NCBI GenBank assembly: GCA_030770545.1
Contig: CM061097.1
Location: 1,860,501-1,924,500, forward strand
Direction: 5' to 3'
Source of the DNA: Macropodus opercularis
Taxonomy: Eukaryota; Chordata; Actinopteri; Anabantiformes; Osphronemidae
Length of the DNA stretch: 64,000 bases
The notes under the pieces are model-generated. The model was not told where the DNA came from. It was given only the letters and a program-made list of their open reading frames with translations, and made no database searches. The position numbers and the translations under genes were made by a program. Below, one piece after another: positions 1 to 13,800 of this stretch (position 1 is the first letter of the stretch; the number at the start of each line of letters is the position of its first letter).

Positions 1-1022
1 TTTCACAGCCAGTGGAGAGAAGTGAAATCCTTTAAAACCCAGTGTGCACAGTGGGCTTTGTCTTTCCACGAAACGCGCAAGTCTTCACCGCTATTATTGT
101 TGTTTGTAGTTAAACGGCTGTGCCCATATGTTTCCTAATAAAAACATGGATGCTAATGGATGGTAACAGCTCTGAATCAGACTCCAGCTTCCAACTCGCA
201 TTCTCTGCCTCGGTCTTTCAATGGGATTTTTTCTTCTACAAAAGAAAAAGAGAAAATCACAGGCTTCATCCTTTAAGTATTTTAATCTTCAGTTCTCTTA
301 AGGCCATTTGTTTTCCAACCCTGTTATCTCATAGAAGCTGCTTTTCCAAAGCCTTGCACCATTAGACTTTATCAGCATTCCACTTTGAGCTTAGGCTTTA
401 TGGGTTTGCAAACAAACTAACCTCATAATTGCCTCGAAGGACGGAAGACTTAGGCGGCAAAGGAACATCTGTCAGTGCAGCCGGTTGGTGTCATCCATAA
501 ATGTCCTCTCACCGTAGCGTCCACTCAGTGATGCTTTGTGGACCCAGCTGGGGTTTGAAGTCCTAGAGACCACCCTGGTCTTGGCATTGTGACTTCTTAG
601 TCGTAACGAGAGGTCACGCCAAGCTGACATTTTCCTAATTGGTTATGGGAGCAGAGGTTGAAGAGCACCTCAGCGGGTGCTCTCTGAGAACACCTGCTGG
701 GGTCGGGTCATCTCTCATATTCATTCTCCTTTCTTGTGTGCTTTCCTGGGCATCCTTAGGTTTTTGGTTTAGAGTACAGACACTAGTCATCTCTCTGCTG
801 CATCATTTTATTTCTCAAAGTGGGTTTCTGGGCTACGCTGAAAGCAGCTTGGGCGTCTTTGGTTGAGCTGAGGTTTATTTGATGATATGGCGACATCTAG
901 AGGCCAATACGTGTGACTGTTACATAGTCGTGTGTTGAGTGTGACCAGAATAGCTTGTCCTCTGCGCTTTACTGTAAGAACCCAAGTGCTGCATACATGT
1001 CTGAATTTCTGTGTTTCTTCAG
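1..1022 (+). other. Intron of the RhoBTB gene (partial)
   Basis: This stretch lies upstream of the first recognisable RhoBTB exon and ends in a pyrimidine-rich acceptor (tttcttcag, AG at 1021-1022). I found no reading frame resembling the upstream RhoBTB parts (GTPase domain, first BTB), so those exons lie outside the window. The rest is ordinary A/T-rich intron sequence without obvious repeats. Confidence 0.75.
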
Positions 1023-1969
1023 GTGTCTCTTCCTAACACCAGCGCCGCCTGCATGCGAGGAGTGCTGGAGTTCCTGTACTGCGGTCTGCTGACGCCCTGC
1101 CCTGGTCTCGAGCCCATGGAGTTGATCGTTCTAGCCAACCGCCTGTGTTTGCCTCGCCTTGTTGCTCTCACAGGTAGAGTCTGCTTCTGGGGTAGCAGAA
1201 GAACCTGCTCACCTGAAAAATCTATTGGTGACACTATGGGTTCACAGCGTTTTACGCTCCATGGCCGACGGATAAGAATGAAAGCGTGTCAACCGTAAAT
1301 ATTAACATGTGCTCAAACTGTGCGTCTTCAGAACAGCACGCGGTGGATGAGCTTCTCCAGTTGGCGCTGAAAGGAGTCGACATCGATGGACAGGTGCTGG
1401 CCTACCTGGAGGTCGCTCAGGTCGGTCCCTGCTGCAGGCGCTGTTCTTTACACAGCGCGTTTTGGATTCCATCAGCCACTAATGGTTGTTAATTGATAGT
1501 GATCACTGAGGAGTCTTCATTTTCCCTCTGGTTTTTAGTTTCACAATGCCAAGCAACTATCAGCTTGGTGTCTCCATCACATCTGCACCAATTACAACAG
1601 CATCTGTCGCAAGTTTCCCAAAGACATGAAGGCAATGTCTCCAGGTACGGACACCTCGTTGTTCTGGGTTCTTACAGTCACGAACCAGCGCGTCAGTAGC
1701 ATTAAAGGAAATCCTCCTTTCATGTGTGTTATTAATAGATTGTGTCGCCTTGTTCACTTATTATTCCACTGTCTTTGCTTCCCCCTGCAGAAAACCAGAG
1801 GCACTTTGAGAAGCAGCGCTGGCCTCCTGTGTGGTTCCTGAAGGAAGAGGACCGCTACCTCCGCTCTCAGAAGGAGCGCGAGCGTGAGGAGGAGATCCTG
1901 CGCAAGCAGCACACTAAGCGGGGCTGGTGTTTCTGGAGACACCCGTCCTCGTCTTCACACGTCTCCTAA
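1023..1969 (+). CDS. rhobtb2: Rho-related BTB domain protein, RHOBTB2-like, last four coding exons (5' partial)
   Basis: Coding exons are 1023-1173, 1332-1420, 1539-1644 and 1791-1969. They join in frame to 174 residues plus a TAA stop. All acceptors are AG and all donors GT; the donor at 1421 (gtcggt) is weak. The first two exons carry the end of the second BTB domain (LEFLYCG, IVLANRLCLPRLVALT). The third reads AWCLHHICTNYNSICRKFPK, and the last carries the family tail RWPPVWFLKEED followed by a basic Arg/Glu stretch, GWCFW and a Ser-rich end. The run KDMKAMSPENQ and the serine tail fit RHOBTB2; RHOBTB1 has a different sequence there, although WCFW is RHOBTB1-like. Members of this family are atypical Rho GTPases that bring substrates to CUL3 ubiquitin ligase. 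The GTPase and first BTB domains are outside the window. Assignment to the family is firm; assignment to RHOBTB2 is likely. Confidence 0.9.
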
Positions 1970-4900
1970 GCGGTTTCCTCCACTGACGTCATCATCATCG
2001 CAGCCCAGGAAGCCAGCCTCCTCTAAGACTCGTATAACAGGAGCTCGGCCCCGAAGCCTCCGTCAGTGGGGACAAGGCTCTCAGTGCTACTATGCCTGAA
2101 TGTCAGCGTGAGTGAGGGAATGTGTGCGCCTCTTTCCCGCTGTGGGTGACCTGAGTGCTTTTTGGTATGCTTGTGTGACAGCTGGACTTTACTGAAGGGT
2201 CTGTGCATGGATGTGGGCGTGTATGCGAATGAGTGATGCTTCCAAGGTGAGCGCTGACAGGTGAGGGTGTCCAGCGTCGCGGTGCAGCCCCTCGTCTCCT
2301 CCCACAGAGCTCTGTCCCTCCACTAGCACTCGGTGTGTCAGCCTTTGAGTGACTGGACTGGGCGCGAGGGCTGTCTACGCGTCTCAGTCTCCATCCTTCA
2401 CGTTGACCTTAATGACTTTTACACATTGGCCACTGCAGCTCCGCTCGGAGAACTTACCTCTGCCTTCACTTCTACACAGACTGTTAGCTTGCACACGCAC
2501 CCCTGTGTCCAAGACCCACCCCTCCAAAACCAGCACTGGACTACCAGAAGCGTACACCGACTGACAGTATTTTGGTATCGTTGACCTTTTCTATTTGCTA
2601 TGCGCCTTCTAGGACACTATTATCAGGGTAAAAGGCGCACGCGTACCCCCTGGAAGGTTTGACCTTGATGGTTGCAATCACAGCACCAGTGATGAGACTA
2701 GTTAGTTAGCCCAGGGTGGGGTGTAGAGGAACCTTTAGCAGGTTTCGTTAGGCTGCTCCAGTCGTAGCTATTAGCCTTCAGTGTAGTCCTGACGTGGATG
2801 GTGGTGTCAGTCATCCGCCCACTTCTCTTCCTCCTACACTGCAAAAAAGTGAAGACAAGCGGCCGAGCGGTGAGCTTGGTTCTTCTCTGGGGACCTCTCC
2901 AGAACCGTGATGGGGTAAAGAGGGCTAGCCTTACTTGATACCTCTGCTCTGGAGGACTGATGCGTACAGTGTTACTCATGTGCTTGTAACGTCCATCCTT
3001 AACCACTAGGTTGTGCTGAAGCGCCTCAGCCAGCCTGCCTTTACAGCCCTGCACCACTAGGGGCAGCACTGCTCAGGGCCCTAGCTCTAACCTTACCACT
3101 GACGGGACTTTTTATGCATGTTTTCTTCTCAAGTTGAGTTTTCACGGTCATCAGTATAACTTCTGTCCTTGCAGAGTGTTAGCAGAGAACTAAAACACAT
3201 GCAGCGTTAGCAGTGCATTGAAACCCTGTAGATTTCCACCGGATTCTGAATACCAAAGCTGTGATTCTTCCTCCCTCACTGTCTTCTTTTCTACTTCCCC
3301 GCTTCCTTTTATCAGCCGGATAGCAAGGACGAAGGTGAGAAGAGAGAGACTTGGAGGGCAGGGAGGGGGCGGGGCACAGTGTCCGAATCCCTCCCTGACT
3401 CCTCCCTGGTGTCGCTGCTGGACCTTGCCTTCCATCCTCTTGCTGGATTTGAAAATGGTGCTTAAAACACAATAGGACAGTGTCCACATGAACACACACA
3501 CACACTTCTCACACAATTCTATGTTCACAGTTAAAGCATCTGTCCAGCTGTGAAGAGTTTATGTGCAATGGATTTGCAGAACTCAAGCGGACTGTAAAAG
3601 GAGTTTGTAGATGATTTTACACACTTGTATTGCTTTTATATTCAAACCTAATATGTTCAGTTACGCGTCCGTATTAACCACTTTACTTAGACTGAGTTTT
3701 TGACTTGAGTTTGCAGTAGCTATGATATGTAGCTGCACATGTGAGCAGATTTTCCTGTTAAGGGTGCTAATTTCTTTGGGCCTTTGTGGTGATGAATATC
3801 TGTTAGCACGTTGTTCTGTTTGTGGGTTTGCGCCCGGGAAAGCGTAGGAAATAGAATGTGTGAGACATGCGGCGCACGCTGCCGCTCTCCAGGGGGACTG
3901 TGTTAAAATCACTAGACACGATCTCATGAGGCGCAAGTGACAACTCGACTTACTGCTCCGCGATGAGAGCGAAACTTGAGTGAAAGTCTGACTCTGCTGG
4001 TATTTAAACTTCTTCCAGTGGGCGGCTGTGGGAATTTAGAAATGACCCGTAAGTCAAGATGGACTTCTTTGACCTTTTTAGTTCTCACATTGATACGATT
4101 AGTCTCACTAATGACTGGTATCTCCCACTGCGCCTCTTGTGTCGGTCCATGTGCCTTATAGTTGGTTCTGCGGTGGTCACCATGTTGTTACAACTGTAAG
4201 ACGGATTACGCTTCTGTTCGCACTCTGACATCTTCCCTACGGAGGCGACGCCCACGTTCCACCCTCATGGAAAAAACTGCAGAATCAGCTGAACCTGACA
4301 AAGGCCTTGAGTCAAACTCAAAGTGTTGCGTTGTTGTTTTTTAAGGTTTGAGTGTCGCAGGACTCGCATGGTAGAACATGCGATTGACAGGTAAAAGAAA
4401 ATCTGAGCTCGAGTTAAAATGATTGGACTCGTTCAGTGTCACCTTAAAGCCACTAACCCGCCAGACGCTGAGCGGCCTGTGTGCCGAGGGCGCAACCACT
4501 TTTGGACTGCAGTAAATTTGCATGGTGGCCTGACTTCGTCGTTGGAGAGCACTTTCTTCCTCTTTGTCTGTATGTTTCTATGGCATGAATTGTTCTTTGT
4601 GTAAGATTGTTTCTAAACAAAACAGGCGATTGTAGCACGTTTTTACAAAGTCTGTTTTTTCCCAGAGCTGCTCAGTGAGAAGCCGAGCAACTCGACTTGT
4701 CCAGCTCCCTGTTTAAGGTCTGTTTGAAGATTAGACTTCTTGCTATGTGGCATTATGCACTTGTCAGTTTCCTAAATGCATTCAGCCGAGCTTAAAGTAG
4801 CATCACTGTATATTGCATTAACTCGTCCTTTCAGACTTTTCGTCATCAGTCTCGGCGGCTGTAGGTGGAGCTTTTCTTCCTTCGTAGGAGGCCTGACATG

Positions 4901-7060
4901 CATTTTTTAAACGTGAGGCCTAGTGACTGAGAGAACACATAGTTTCTAGTGTCTTGGTGTCTCCTTTCCTGTGCCTTCAGTGAAACCTCACTCTTTGTAT
5001 AGTCTGTGTACCGGCAGGATTATTAAAAGTTGATTAAGCCAAGAAACACATGCATGTACCCACAGAACTACAGCAGGCAGCCTTCGTTAACGTGTAGTAT
5101 TTAGAGCTTTTGTAGACAGCCTTGTGTTTCTTTCATGTTTTTGAAGCATAACGCAGATACTGGGTCATAGTGATGACGTAATACAAGTTCCGCATGTATA
5201 GTGATATTTCTATCAAAGCTACGCAACAGATAATTAATGAAACAACCAAGAAACCCAGCAAACCAGCAATGATGAAATCATTTCAGGACTTTCAGGTGCC
5301 TGCACTTTTATGTAGCCTAGTAGGTGTTTTTCTTGATGGAAATTCAAATATCTAGTTACTTTCCTCTTCCTCTGTGTCTCACTAAGCCAAATTGATTAGT
5401 GAGTCCTATTGCTTCCACTGTTTAGCGGCAGTTCAGTAAACTGCAATCACTTACAGGCAGCGTGTTCTTGGAAAGAGCATCTGGTTGGATTAAAAGCAGC
5501 CAAAAGCTGCAACAACTATATACAGTATATTATGCTTTAATGGAAATAGTTGTTATCCAAAGTACAGTACAGTGTTGTAATGGTAATTTGAATTAATCTC
5601 TCACTTTATAACTGCTTACCACACTGTATCTATGTACTGAGCTGGTGTGTGCACAGAGCGGCAGGCTTGGGAACATGCTGTTATTAACCCCTGGTCTGTT
5701 GTGTCTTTTTAAAGTGTATCAGATATACTGTATAGTATTGTTATGCACTTATGTTTCCATTGACTCATTTACTGCTCGTGTTTAAAACGATAAAAGGCAA
5801 AAGACAGCAAACCACACTCAAAGTTATTAAGGGCTTTCAAGAAAATATACAACAATCAGAATGTTTTGCTGCTGTTGCAAAAAATGTTTCGAGACGAAAA
5901 ATTGTAATATTTTTTCAACCACTGTGATTTGTACAAAAAAATTGAAAAAGTAGAAGTAGAAAAGTAGAAAAAAAGTTTCTTTTTTTGCCATTTCAGTATT
6001 TTGATGTTTGACATGGATTTTATTAAAACTGTTAATCTTTTGAAATTGGTCCACTGTTTTTATTGTTTGTCTGTAATGTCGTTTCCTGAAACATACAGCT
6101 CTTCTTGAATTTGTCATCTGTACAACTGACACAAACTGTGTAAACATTCAGAAATGGCAGCTGATTACTTGATACCGTACAAAGAAGCCGACTGACAACC
6201 TGCTGGCATGACCGGAGCTCATTACTCTCTGATTAATGAAGCACATGAAAGGCCTGGAAGTGGTTCTGGGCCTGCTTTACATTTGGGTTTAGGTCATTGT
6301 TATGCTACAAAGCAAACGGAACCCGTCAGCGAGATGAATGACAAATGGTCCGTGCAACAGTTTTGACCTCAGACCTTTTCTCGGTTCCAGTTGATCCGCA
6401 GCGAGAGCGGACGTCACTGTGAACGTCTGCAGGCGGCAGATGACTGTAATGATGAACGTAAATACTGATGCTTCGCGACAGGATGCACAACCCTGCTAAC
6501 ACCCAGGAACAGAACAGCCACATTAGACCAAAACCGCAAAAGGCCTGAAAAAAAGTGCTGGCAGGATTTGGGACTTCTTTCATGATGTGTGATGAGCAAA
6601 CACATTCTTTTGTAAGAGTGAGGTAAAAATATTCATCCAAACTCTCTCACACTGATGCTGCTGCGCCCCCTAGTGGGAAAACGTGCTCACTGCTTATTGT
6701 TCAGAGAAAGGCTGAATGAAATGGAGTGTTCACGTTTCCCACATCAAACAAATTAAAATGTAGTTTTATGCAGTTTTTCAGTAATTCAAAATGCTGTAGT
6801 GGCTGATTCCGTGTCTCACATATTTACATAAACTACAAAACTCTGTCACTATAGCGTCATAAGTGTTTTACTTTTACTCTAGCTTACGATTCTGGCAACA
6901 GTACTTGAACTGGGGTTTTACATTGTGTATTTGTGTCGTGCTTTTATTACTACTGTTATTTTCTTAGCTACTGTTCTTTTCCACTCTTTGTTGCTGTTAC
7001 CTTGGCCAACTCTGTTTTGGGATGTGGCGCTTTATAAATAAAGTTTGATTTAATTGGATT
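1970..7060 (+). other. Candidate 3' UTR and downstream flank of the RhoBTB gene
   Basis: No further coding exon is visible after the TAA at 1967-1969. The first canonical AATAAA on this strand is at 7037-7042, so a UTR of about 5 kb is possible. A variant ATTAAA at 5022-5027 could give an earlier end. The sequence is T-rich with long non-coding runs, which suits a UTR. The true 3' end cannot be set from sequence alone. Confidence 0.45.
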
Positions 7061-7065
7061 CGATT
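6960..7065 (+). repeat. Repeat-tail-like segment with AATAAA
   Basis: The segment contains ggcgctttataaataaag followed by TTGATTTAATTGGATTCG. This resembles the short repeat tail that ends many teleost transcripts (a cttta-aataaa-gtttgatt pattern). The AATAAA at 7037-7042 could act as the poly(A) signal of the RhoBTB gene. The repeat family is my recollection, not a database match. Confidence 0.4.
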
Positions 7066-10000
7066 TTACTCTCTTATATGCACAACATATATTCTTGGAC
7101 AGAATGAATCAGACGCGTCATCAGGATCAACATGCTATGAGCCGAGGCTTTTAATACTGAGCCTGGTAAAGGATCACAGAAAGCCACAGAACCATGGGGG
7201 GAGAGGGACGAGCGTTGCTATGGCGATACTTAGTGATGTGGCCGAGGATGCTTAAGTTTAGGTGATGTGTTTCTGTGTCCGTGTGCCAGACTGTGTCTGC
7301 ATTCAGGCTGACTGGCTGTAATTTAACAGCCTGTGACTTATACCAGTTTTCTTTCATTTACTGGTGTGAATTTGTAGCAATGACCTCAGCTTGATCTGTG
7401 GTCACAAGCATCGTCCCTAAAGCTGATTACAGACCTTCCCAGTGCGTCAGCTGTTGGATCTGTGGGCTGTGTTCAGATTTCCCACTAACCTTGCCCCTCG
7501 CTCCGCCACCACAGACGCGCTGACATCACCACATCTGGGTCTCATTTGCCAAGGTTCCCTCGAGGGGGAAGATAAGAAGATCTGAAATTAGGAGAAAGAC
7601 AAAGTGCTGTGTGAACACAGGTAGGTAACAGAAGCTCGAATAAACAGGACGATGCTTAAAGTTCGTGTGGACGACGTGATCAAACCTCGGGAAACAAAGA
7701 GGATTCTAAACTGAGTGGAACAACTGGCAAAACAAAACATTCCTCAGTCTATGTCTTCCTCCTCCATGTGTGTCTCAGCTACATGTTGTTGGTCCAGACC
7801 TCCCCAAGGTCTGCTCCATAAACACAAGTGCCCCCCCCACACGCAGGCATATCTCCCACTAAATCAGTAAGCAGCGCTTATGAATCCTCACCCTGACACT
7901 GTGGTGTAACATAGAAGCTGCTTCGTATGGGGAAGCAGAGGAATCCTCCTTCAACAGAGATTTGTGGTCTCTTTTCCTGCCGCGTGTTTGTATTTGCCGT
8001 ATTTCACTGACACGCCGCAGCTTAGACAGGGTGAGGAAGTTCAACGCTTGTTCTTCACATCTAACGAGGAGGAAACGTCGCGCCAGCCTTGAGATTCGCA
8101 TCTTTAGGTTCATGCATGTGTCCACAGAGGGTAGAAGGTGACTTCAAACTGCACGCAGCACGTGCACGAGTCTCAAGGGGAGGATATGTCAGGGTTGTTG
8201 GGAAGGCGCATAGTTGAGCAGTGACCTCACCTGAAGCCTGATGAGAAAACAGCTGATACAACCACACACACACACACGCAGCATGATTTGACTGGATGCG
8301 CCCAACTAAAAGCTGTTTCTTTTGCTTTTTCTTTGACTTTCCAAGGAAAAGCTTTAGTTCTGACACTCTGTCTCCCTGGTGTTTCCCTCTCTCCCACACT
8401 GAACTGACCCCCATTGTCTTTCATGGTTACATCGTGCTGATGTTGGCTCCCTGCTGCAGGAACACGTCTGAGTTCCTCTGTCAGATAAACGTGTCATCTG
8501 GCAGATAAGTGCGTGTGTGTACTACCCAATCATGATTCATTTAACTTCAGCACAGTCGTCGGCGCTAGTGAGCCGCTCCCACATTTGTCTCCTTATCTAC
8601 TTCCACGAAAGCACTAACTGTTACCAGGACAGGCAGAGATGAGCGCGAGGTGCCTTCACGCTGCTGAAGATCTCTCTGAACGGACCCACTTCAGGCTGCG
8701 TCCACACAGCATCACGCGGTGCAGTCGTCTTGGAGACCACAGTACTGTGCTGTATGTGAAACTCATGACACATACACACTCAAAAGCCAGCAGCTTGTGT
8801 AAGACACAAATACAGAAGACAAAAGTAATACGTCACTCACAAAATATTCATGACAGCTTGAGCAACCCTTCACATGTGAGGAGGGACTAAAGAAAACGCT
8901 AGAACCAAGCTGACACCACCCATCAGGTCTGAGCATAGAGCTGACACACAAGCCAAGATATGAAGCACAAAAGCAGGACTTGGACAAATCCATGTCTACA
9001 AGGAAGCATCTTGTTTGGTGAGGTTTGTTTTAACGAATGAGAGGGAGATAATACTTCATATCAACACTACATAGCATTTAATGACATCCATGCACAAGGA
9101 TACATTCCTTTACAAGAACTGCTTGTAAGTCTGCTAATTACTGAAGAGTGAAAAGTCCTGGCGCTGAATGGATGGTGAAAGATTAAGGGACTGAGGGGAC
9201 GTCGTTTGTGGCTGGACCACTCTGTCACCCACTCGCTGCTCGTTTAGACTTTGCCAGGAAGGCAGGAAGCAGAACAGAAAGCCTGCAACAAATAGAGTTT
9301 TAGTAAATGAGGAGAAACCCCCATTGACTCCCCCCACGTCCACATCCCCACTGGACACACAATCATTCCCACATTAAGACCTCGTCTCCCACAACAGCAG
9401 CCGCCGCACCCCAGCAGAGGAAATGCCACAGTCCTCTGAAGTGCAGCTTAACAGCAGCGGAGTTCACATCCAGGCAGGGCAGGACAGCCTCTAATAGCAG
9501 GAAGTTATAAGCAAAATAATGGCTGCTGTCCTTCTGGCGTACGAGCAGCCGGTGTGCGTGTGCGCATGGATACTTCCTTGCACAACTATAGCTAAAGGTT
9601 CGGCATGATGTCAGATTTGGGTCACGTTCTTTAAATGATCCAACGCCAGAGACGACGTTTCCCAACCTCTTCCTCTTCTCTAATCTAAATACTGAAATAC
9701 TGCGAGATAAAAGCTGCAACACTGACGTGACGCAAAGATGGGGAAATAAATAGGGCCATGAAAACGCTAAAAGGAAGTAGCTGTTGGTGACGGTGTTGGG
9801 TGACAGTGAACTTTAGAGGATTACTCAGCCTTTGTGTCCAGGCCTGTTATGGGATATTAAATGTTCAAGTTCAAGGTTCATGAAATCTCGTGTCAAACGC
9901 GAACTCATCATTAAAGCTGTGAGTTTCATAGCTTCCATGTGTATTGGATTATCTGGGAATGGAAAACACAGAGCTCAGACACACTCCCATAATCCAAACC

Positions 10001-10359
10001 TTAAGACCCCGTGACCTCAACCCACAGAGCGTGTGTGACTGTGTACGGTTGCGTGTCTGGAAGTTGTGTGTGTGTCACTGTTGACCCCTTGTGATTCTCA
10101 CACACAGACACAGCCTCCCCTGCTTTTTTATATGCAGCCTTTCCCATGAAACTGTCCTGAAGTGTTCAGGCGTTGGCTGCGGACGCGTCTCTGGACTCGG
10201 CCGAGGGCCAGTGGGGGCATATTCACAAAGACAGAATGACACATCCAAAGAAGACGGGGCATCTGAACCACATCACTTCAGCTTAATAGCCTCCTTTCCA
10301 TTGAACTTATTTATTTACACTGTATTGCTACATGTTGTTATGTAAGTATGTGTGATGTG
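7066..10359. other. Intergenic spacer between the RhoBTB and drebrin-family genes
   Basis: No coding exon with supporting splice sites or recognisable protein was found on either strand. Small features are a C8 run near 7831 and a short CA tract near 8264-8279. The two flanking genes are in the same orientation, so the spacer holds the upstream flank of the drebrin-family gene. Confidence 0.6.
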
Positions 10360-10870
10360 GTGCAGTAACGCCATGGCCCGAGTTCCTCCACCAGGTTGAA
10401 GCGGATACTTGAGCCTGGTTTTAATGAGCGGCTGCGTTTCTTCCAAGTTGCCCAGCCAGTGAAGTCATTACGCTTTCTGCTCTCTCAACGGGAGGTGGGG
10501 CTTCTGCAGAACTTATTCTACCCCGCTGCACAAAGACCAGTGTGCAGTCGCAGTCTTCTTCGCGCTGTGAACGCGCAGCGCCTGCACGAGTCGCTCCGGG
10601 TTGGAACCAAAGTCCACGGCGCATGAAGCAGCGTAGCGTTAGGCTCCTTTTCTCGCCCGTGATCAACTCTCAGCTTTTCGTCGTGGCTGTTTTCTAGCAA
10701 CTAGCCCCGACAACCGGGACCCGAGAAGAGAGAAGCTGCAGGAGCCGTCTGGAAACTTTGCCATCATGAGTACGCGAGCGGTCAACCTTGATACCTACAG
10801 CCTGTCGCTGCTCACGGCCAAAGAGGACATCCTCAACCCCCGCTCCTCCACCAACTGGTAACGCAGCCCT
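10360..10870 (+). promoter_or_regulatory. CpG-rich promoter region of the drebrin-family gene
   Basis: CpG dinucleotides are dense here (for example cgcgctgtgaacgcgcagcg near 10560, and clusters up to 10810) compared with the flanking DNA. The region surrounds the first coding exon, as expected for a CpG-island promoter. No clear TATA box is seen at a suitable distance. The transcription start probably lies between about 10550 and 10740; its exact position is not determinable here. Confidence 0.5.
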
Positions 10871-13800
10871 GCGCCTCCCTTCCATAACACACAAAACGCA
10901 GACTATTACCATCTCAGTAACTCTGCATCTTTATGGGAAGCTCAGTAAGTTTCTTAAACTTTTATGTTCTCCATCTTGTTTTACTGAACGAGTTCCAGCT
11001 GCTTACGCACAACCAGTGAGTGAGTTGCGTAATGGGAAGGTTGATTTCGATGAATCCTACACAGGCAGCGCGTTATTTACGCTTACAAGCCCTGCAATAA
11101 CGTTGCAGGGTGGTGGGTGTCACGGGCATGTGCAGGCTCTGTCCTCCCCGCCGAGGTGTGGATGGTCGGGGGGGCAGCACACCCGGCCCGCTGCCCTGAC
11201 CCGTGGCTCCGTCACTTCACCGTCACCGTGACGCTTCGTTCTTTGCGACGAGGGTCATGTTCCTGCTGATGTGAAGGTCTGTGTCGGGGGCTGTTATTTA
11301 GTTTGACAGGATCCTCCACGAGCAATAACTAAGCAGCTCGTGTTGAGCAACAGCCAAAATGTGCACAGTAAATAAAACGCAGGAATAAGCAAAACACAAC
11401 GAGGCTTAAACCACCGTAGAGACGTCACTGATGAAATGGCTTCTTCCATTCTGCGCTGGCATATGTGAGTCCACATCATTCTGTAACCTGAGCATCCAGC
11501 ACTTGGCAGATTCCTTTTTTGTGACGGGGTTTGTCTGGTTGTCACCATGGTGACATGTCCATTTCATCCAAACAATACCCGCGTCCAAGCGTCTGCGCCA
11601 ACTGTCCTTCTACCTCGTGGCTTTTTGTGACGCAGCATGTGACAGCTTTCCCTAATTTGTAGTGGTCACCAGATCTGGACTGAGTTTCTGCCAGCGTCAA
11701 ACATTCTCACAAACCAACACACACCTTTGTGTTTGGTTGTGCTTAACAATAGATTACAAAGAAAAGAACAAAAAGAAAAAAACCCACTGAGCAGACTGAA
11801 GAAGGCCAAATAACTGAGGAGGGAGGGGAAGTGATGATGTCACGGTTCCCTCTGTCAAACAGAGACGCACGTCCACCAGCGCGTGTGTGGGAGCGTTGAA
11901 AGGTTTTTAGTGTGCGTGTGAATATGTGTGTTTCTGTTGAAATGAATCTCTGCAGCCTGCACAGACTATTAAGTTGAGTGTTTGCATGGTGAGAGGTAGG
12001 AGACTGTTAAATGTTGCTGCCTTCGCTGTGCGGCCTTGACGTCCGTGTGCGTATTGTCCGATGAGCTCACATCCTGAATGTCAAGGCGTCTCTGCCTGGT
12101 TTACGGTGTCTGGCTGCTGTTGACGAAACATTTCGCTACATGTGTTTGTGTTTGATCGAGCATGTTCTCAAGGATGTCGTGACGTGGAAACACTTTACTG
12201 AAACCTTTTTTATTCACCGCTGGACGTGTGCATAGCTTGCACCGAATAGATGAGTGGAAGCTCACGTGTCAGGTCACAGGTCAGACTCACAAACTCAGCA
12301 TAAACGTTGAAACACTTCCCCAGTCAATGGTTTGTTGTTCTCACTTTAGAGGCATCTATTACCAGACGTGTGTTCCTGCCTACACCACAGTACTACCACA
12401 GCAATGGCTTAGTCCAGCGTGTAGACGAGGGAGAGGACTCGCTGTTTCAGCTTTGGGAAGCAGATGAGAAATCGGACGGGAACTCGTATTGAGTTATGGA
12501 GCAGTTTGACCTCTGTTCGTCACAAGCGGGTGTGGGCTGTTTCCAGACATCTGTGGGCCCTGGTGACTTTGTAACACACCTTCCTCAGAGACTTGTTTTG
12601 CACAGCCCACATAATGCCGTGCTTATGTTGGGATTACTGCAGTCTGCAAGCAGTGCATGAAGTAATTATAGGCTTCTGTGGCAGAAACAGACTGATTAAG
12701 CCTATAGAGAGCAGTCAAATTATTAATTGAGTCTTTGTTCAGTCCAGGGTGAGAATCTAATTGTAGACTTATGAGGTCAGACATTTTATTCAGGGTTGTG
12801 GGTTAAACCTACACTGCAGCCGTATTTACAAACCCCAAAACAAATTGCTTAACAATTGGCTTAAAAATGTTAAGATGCCGTTAGAGATGATGGCAGTATC
12901 ACAGTTGTTCCCAAGTTCCTCACAAGTAAGAAACAGATGATATTTTACTAGGTAAAAATAGTTTCTGAACGATTTGAAAGTCAAATCAGGTGGAAGTGTC
13001 AGTTGAAAGTAACCCTTCATGTGTCATATCTGGCAGCAGCGCAATCTGCAAATGGATCTGTTTGCTCAACCGTAATGTTCGTTGAATTGCACATATTAAG
13101 TTTCAGTTTCAGCACAGTCGGGCAACACTTATAATTCATATATTACAGCAGCTTGATTATGTCTCCAGCTCCATCATCCAGCAGGTCCCTGTCACTAAAC
13201 TGATTGTTCAGTAACAACCTCTCCTCCTTTTATTTCGATTTATTTACGTAAGCGTCTGTGCGATCAGTCGTAGCCGTTTTAATTGAAGCAGCAACACATT
13301 ACCTTTCTCCAGGCCGCTGATCTGCAGTGAAGGGATGCTAATAATATTACTTCAGCACAGGCCTGGGGTGTTTGTGTGGTCGCCACTCGCCAGAATTTCC
13401 ACAGGTTCATGCATGATTAAGCAAAGAGTTCCTGCGTCTAATGTTACATGCTAAACGGGATACACCTGCGGGTGGGACGAGAGGATGGGGAGGAGGAAAG
13501 TGATGTTTTTGCAGTGTACTGTAGCTGGGGTTCTGCATGTGAGGGCAGCACGTCTGTCCTCTTGTTTCTAGATCTAAATTATAATTATCATCATGCAGCT
13601 TCTAGCAGCAAACCTGCCTGAACACCCCTGTACGTGTTCTCCTTTTTGTGAAGTTCCCTGGTCCTCATATCCGCCTGTCAGAAGGAGATTCAACAGGCTG
13701 CTGACATGCAGGTGTTTGTTTAATGCCCTGGCTCTTCAGTGTAAAGCTTCCCAGGCTGCACACGGTGTTGTTGAGTAATAACAGAACGAGTTTGATAGAA

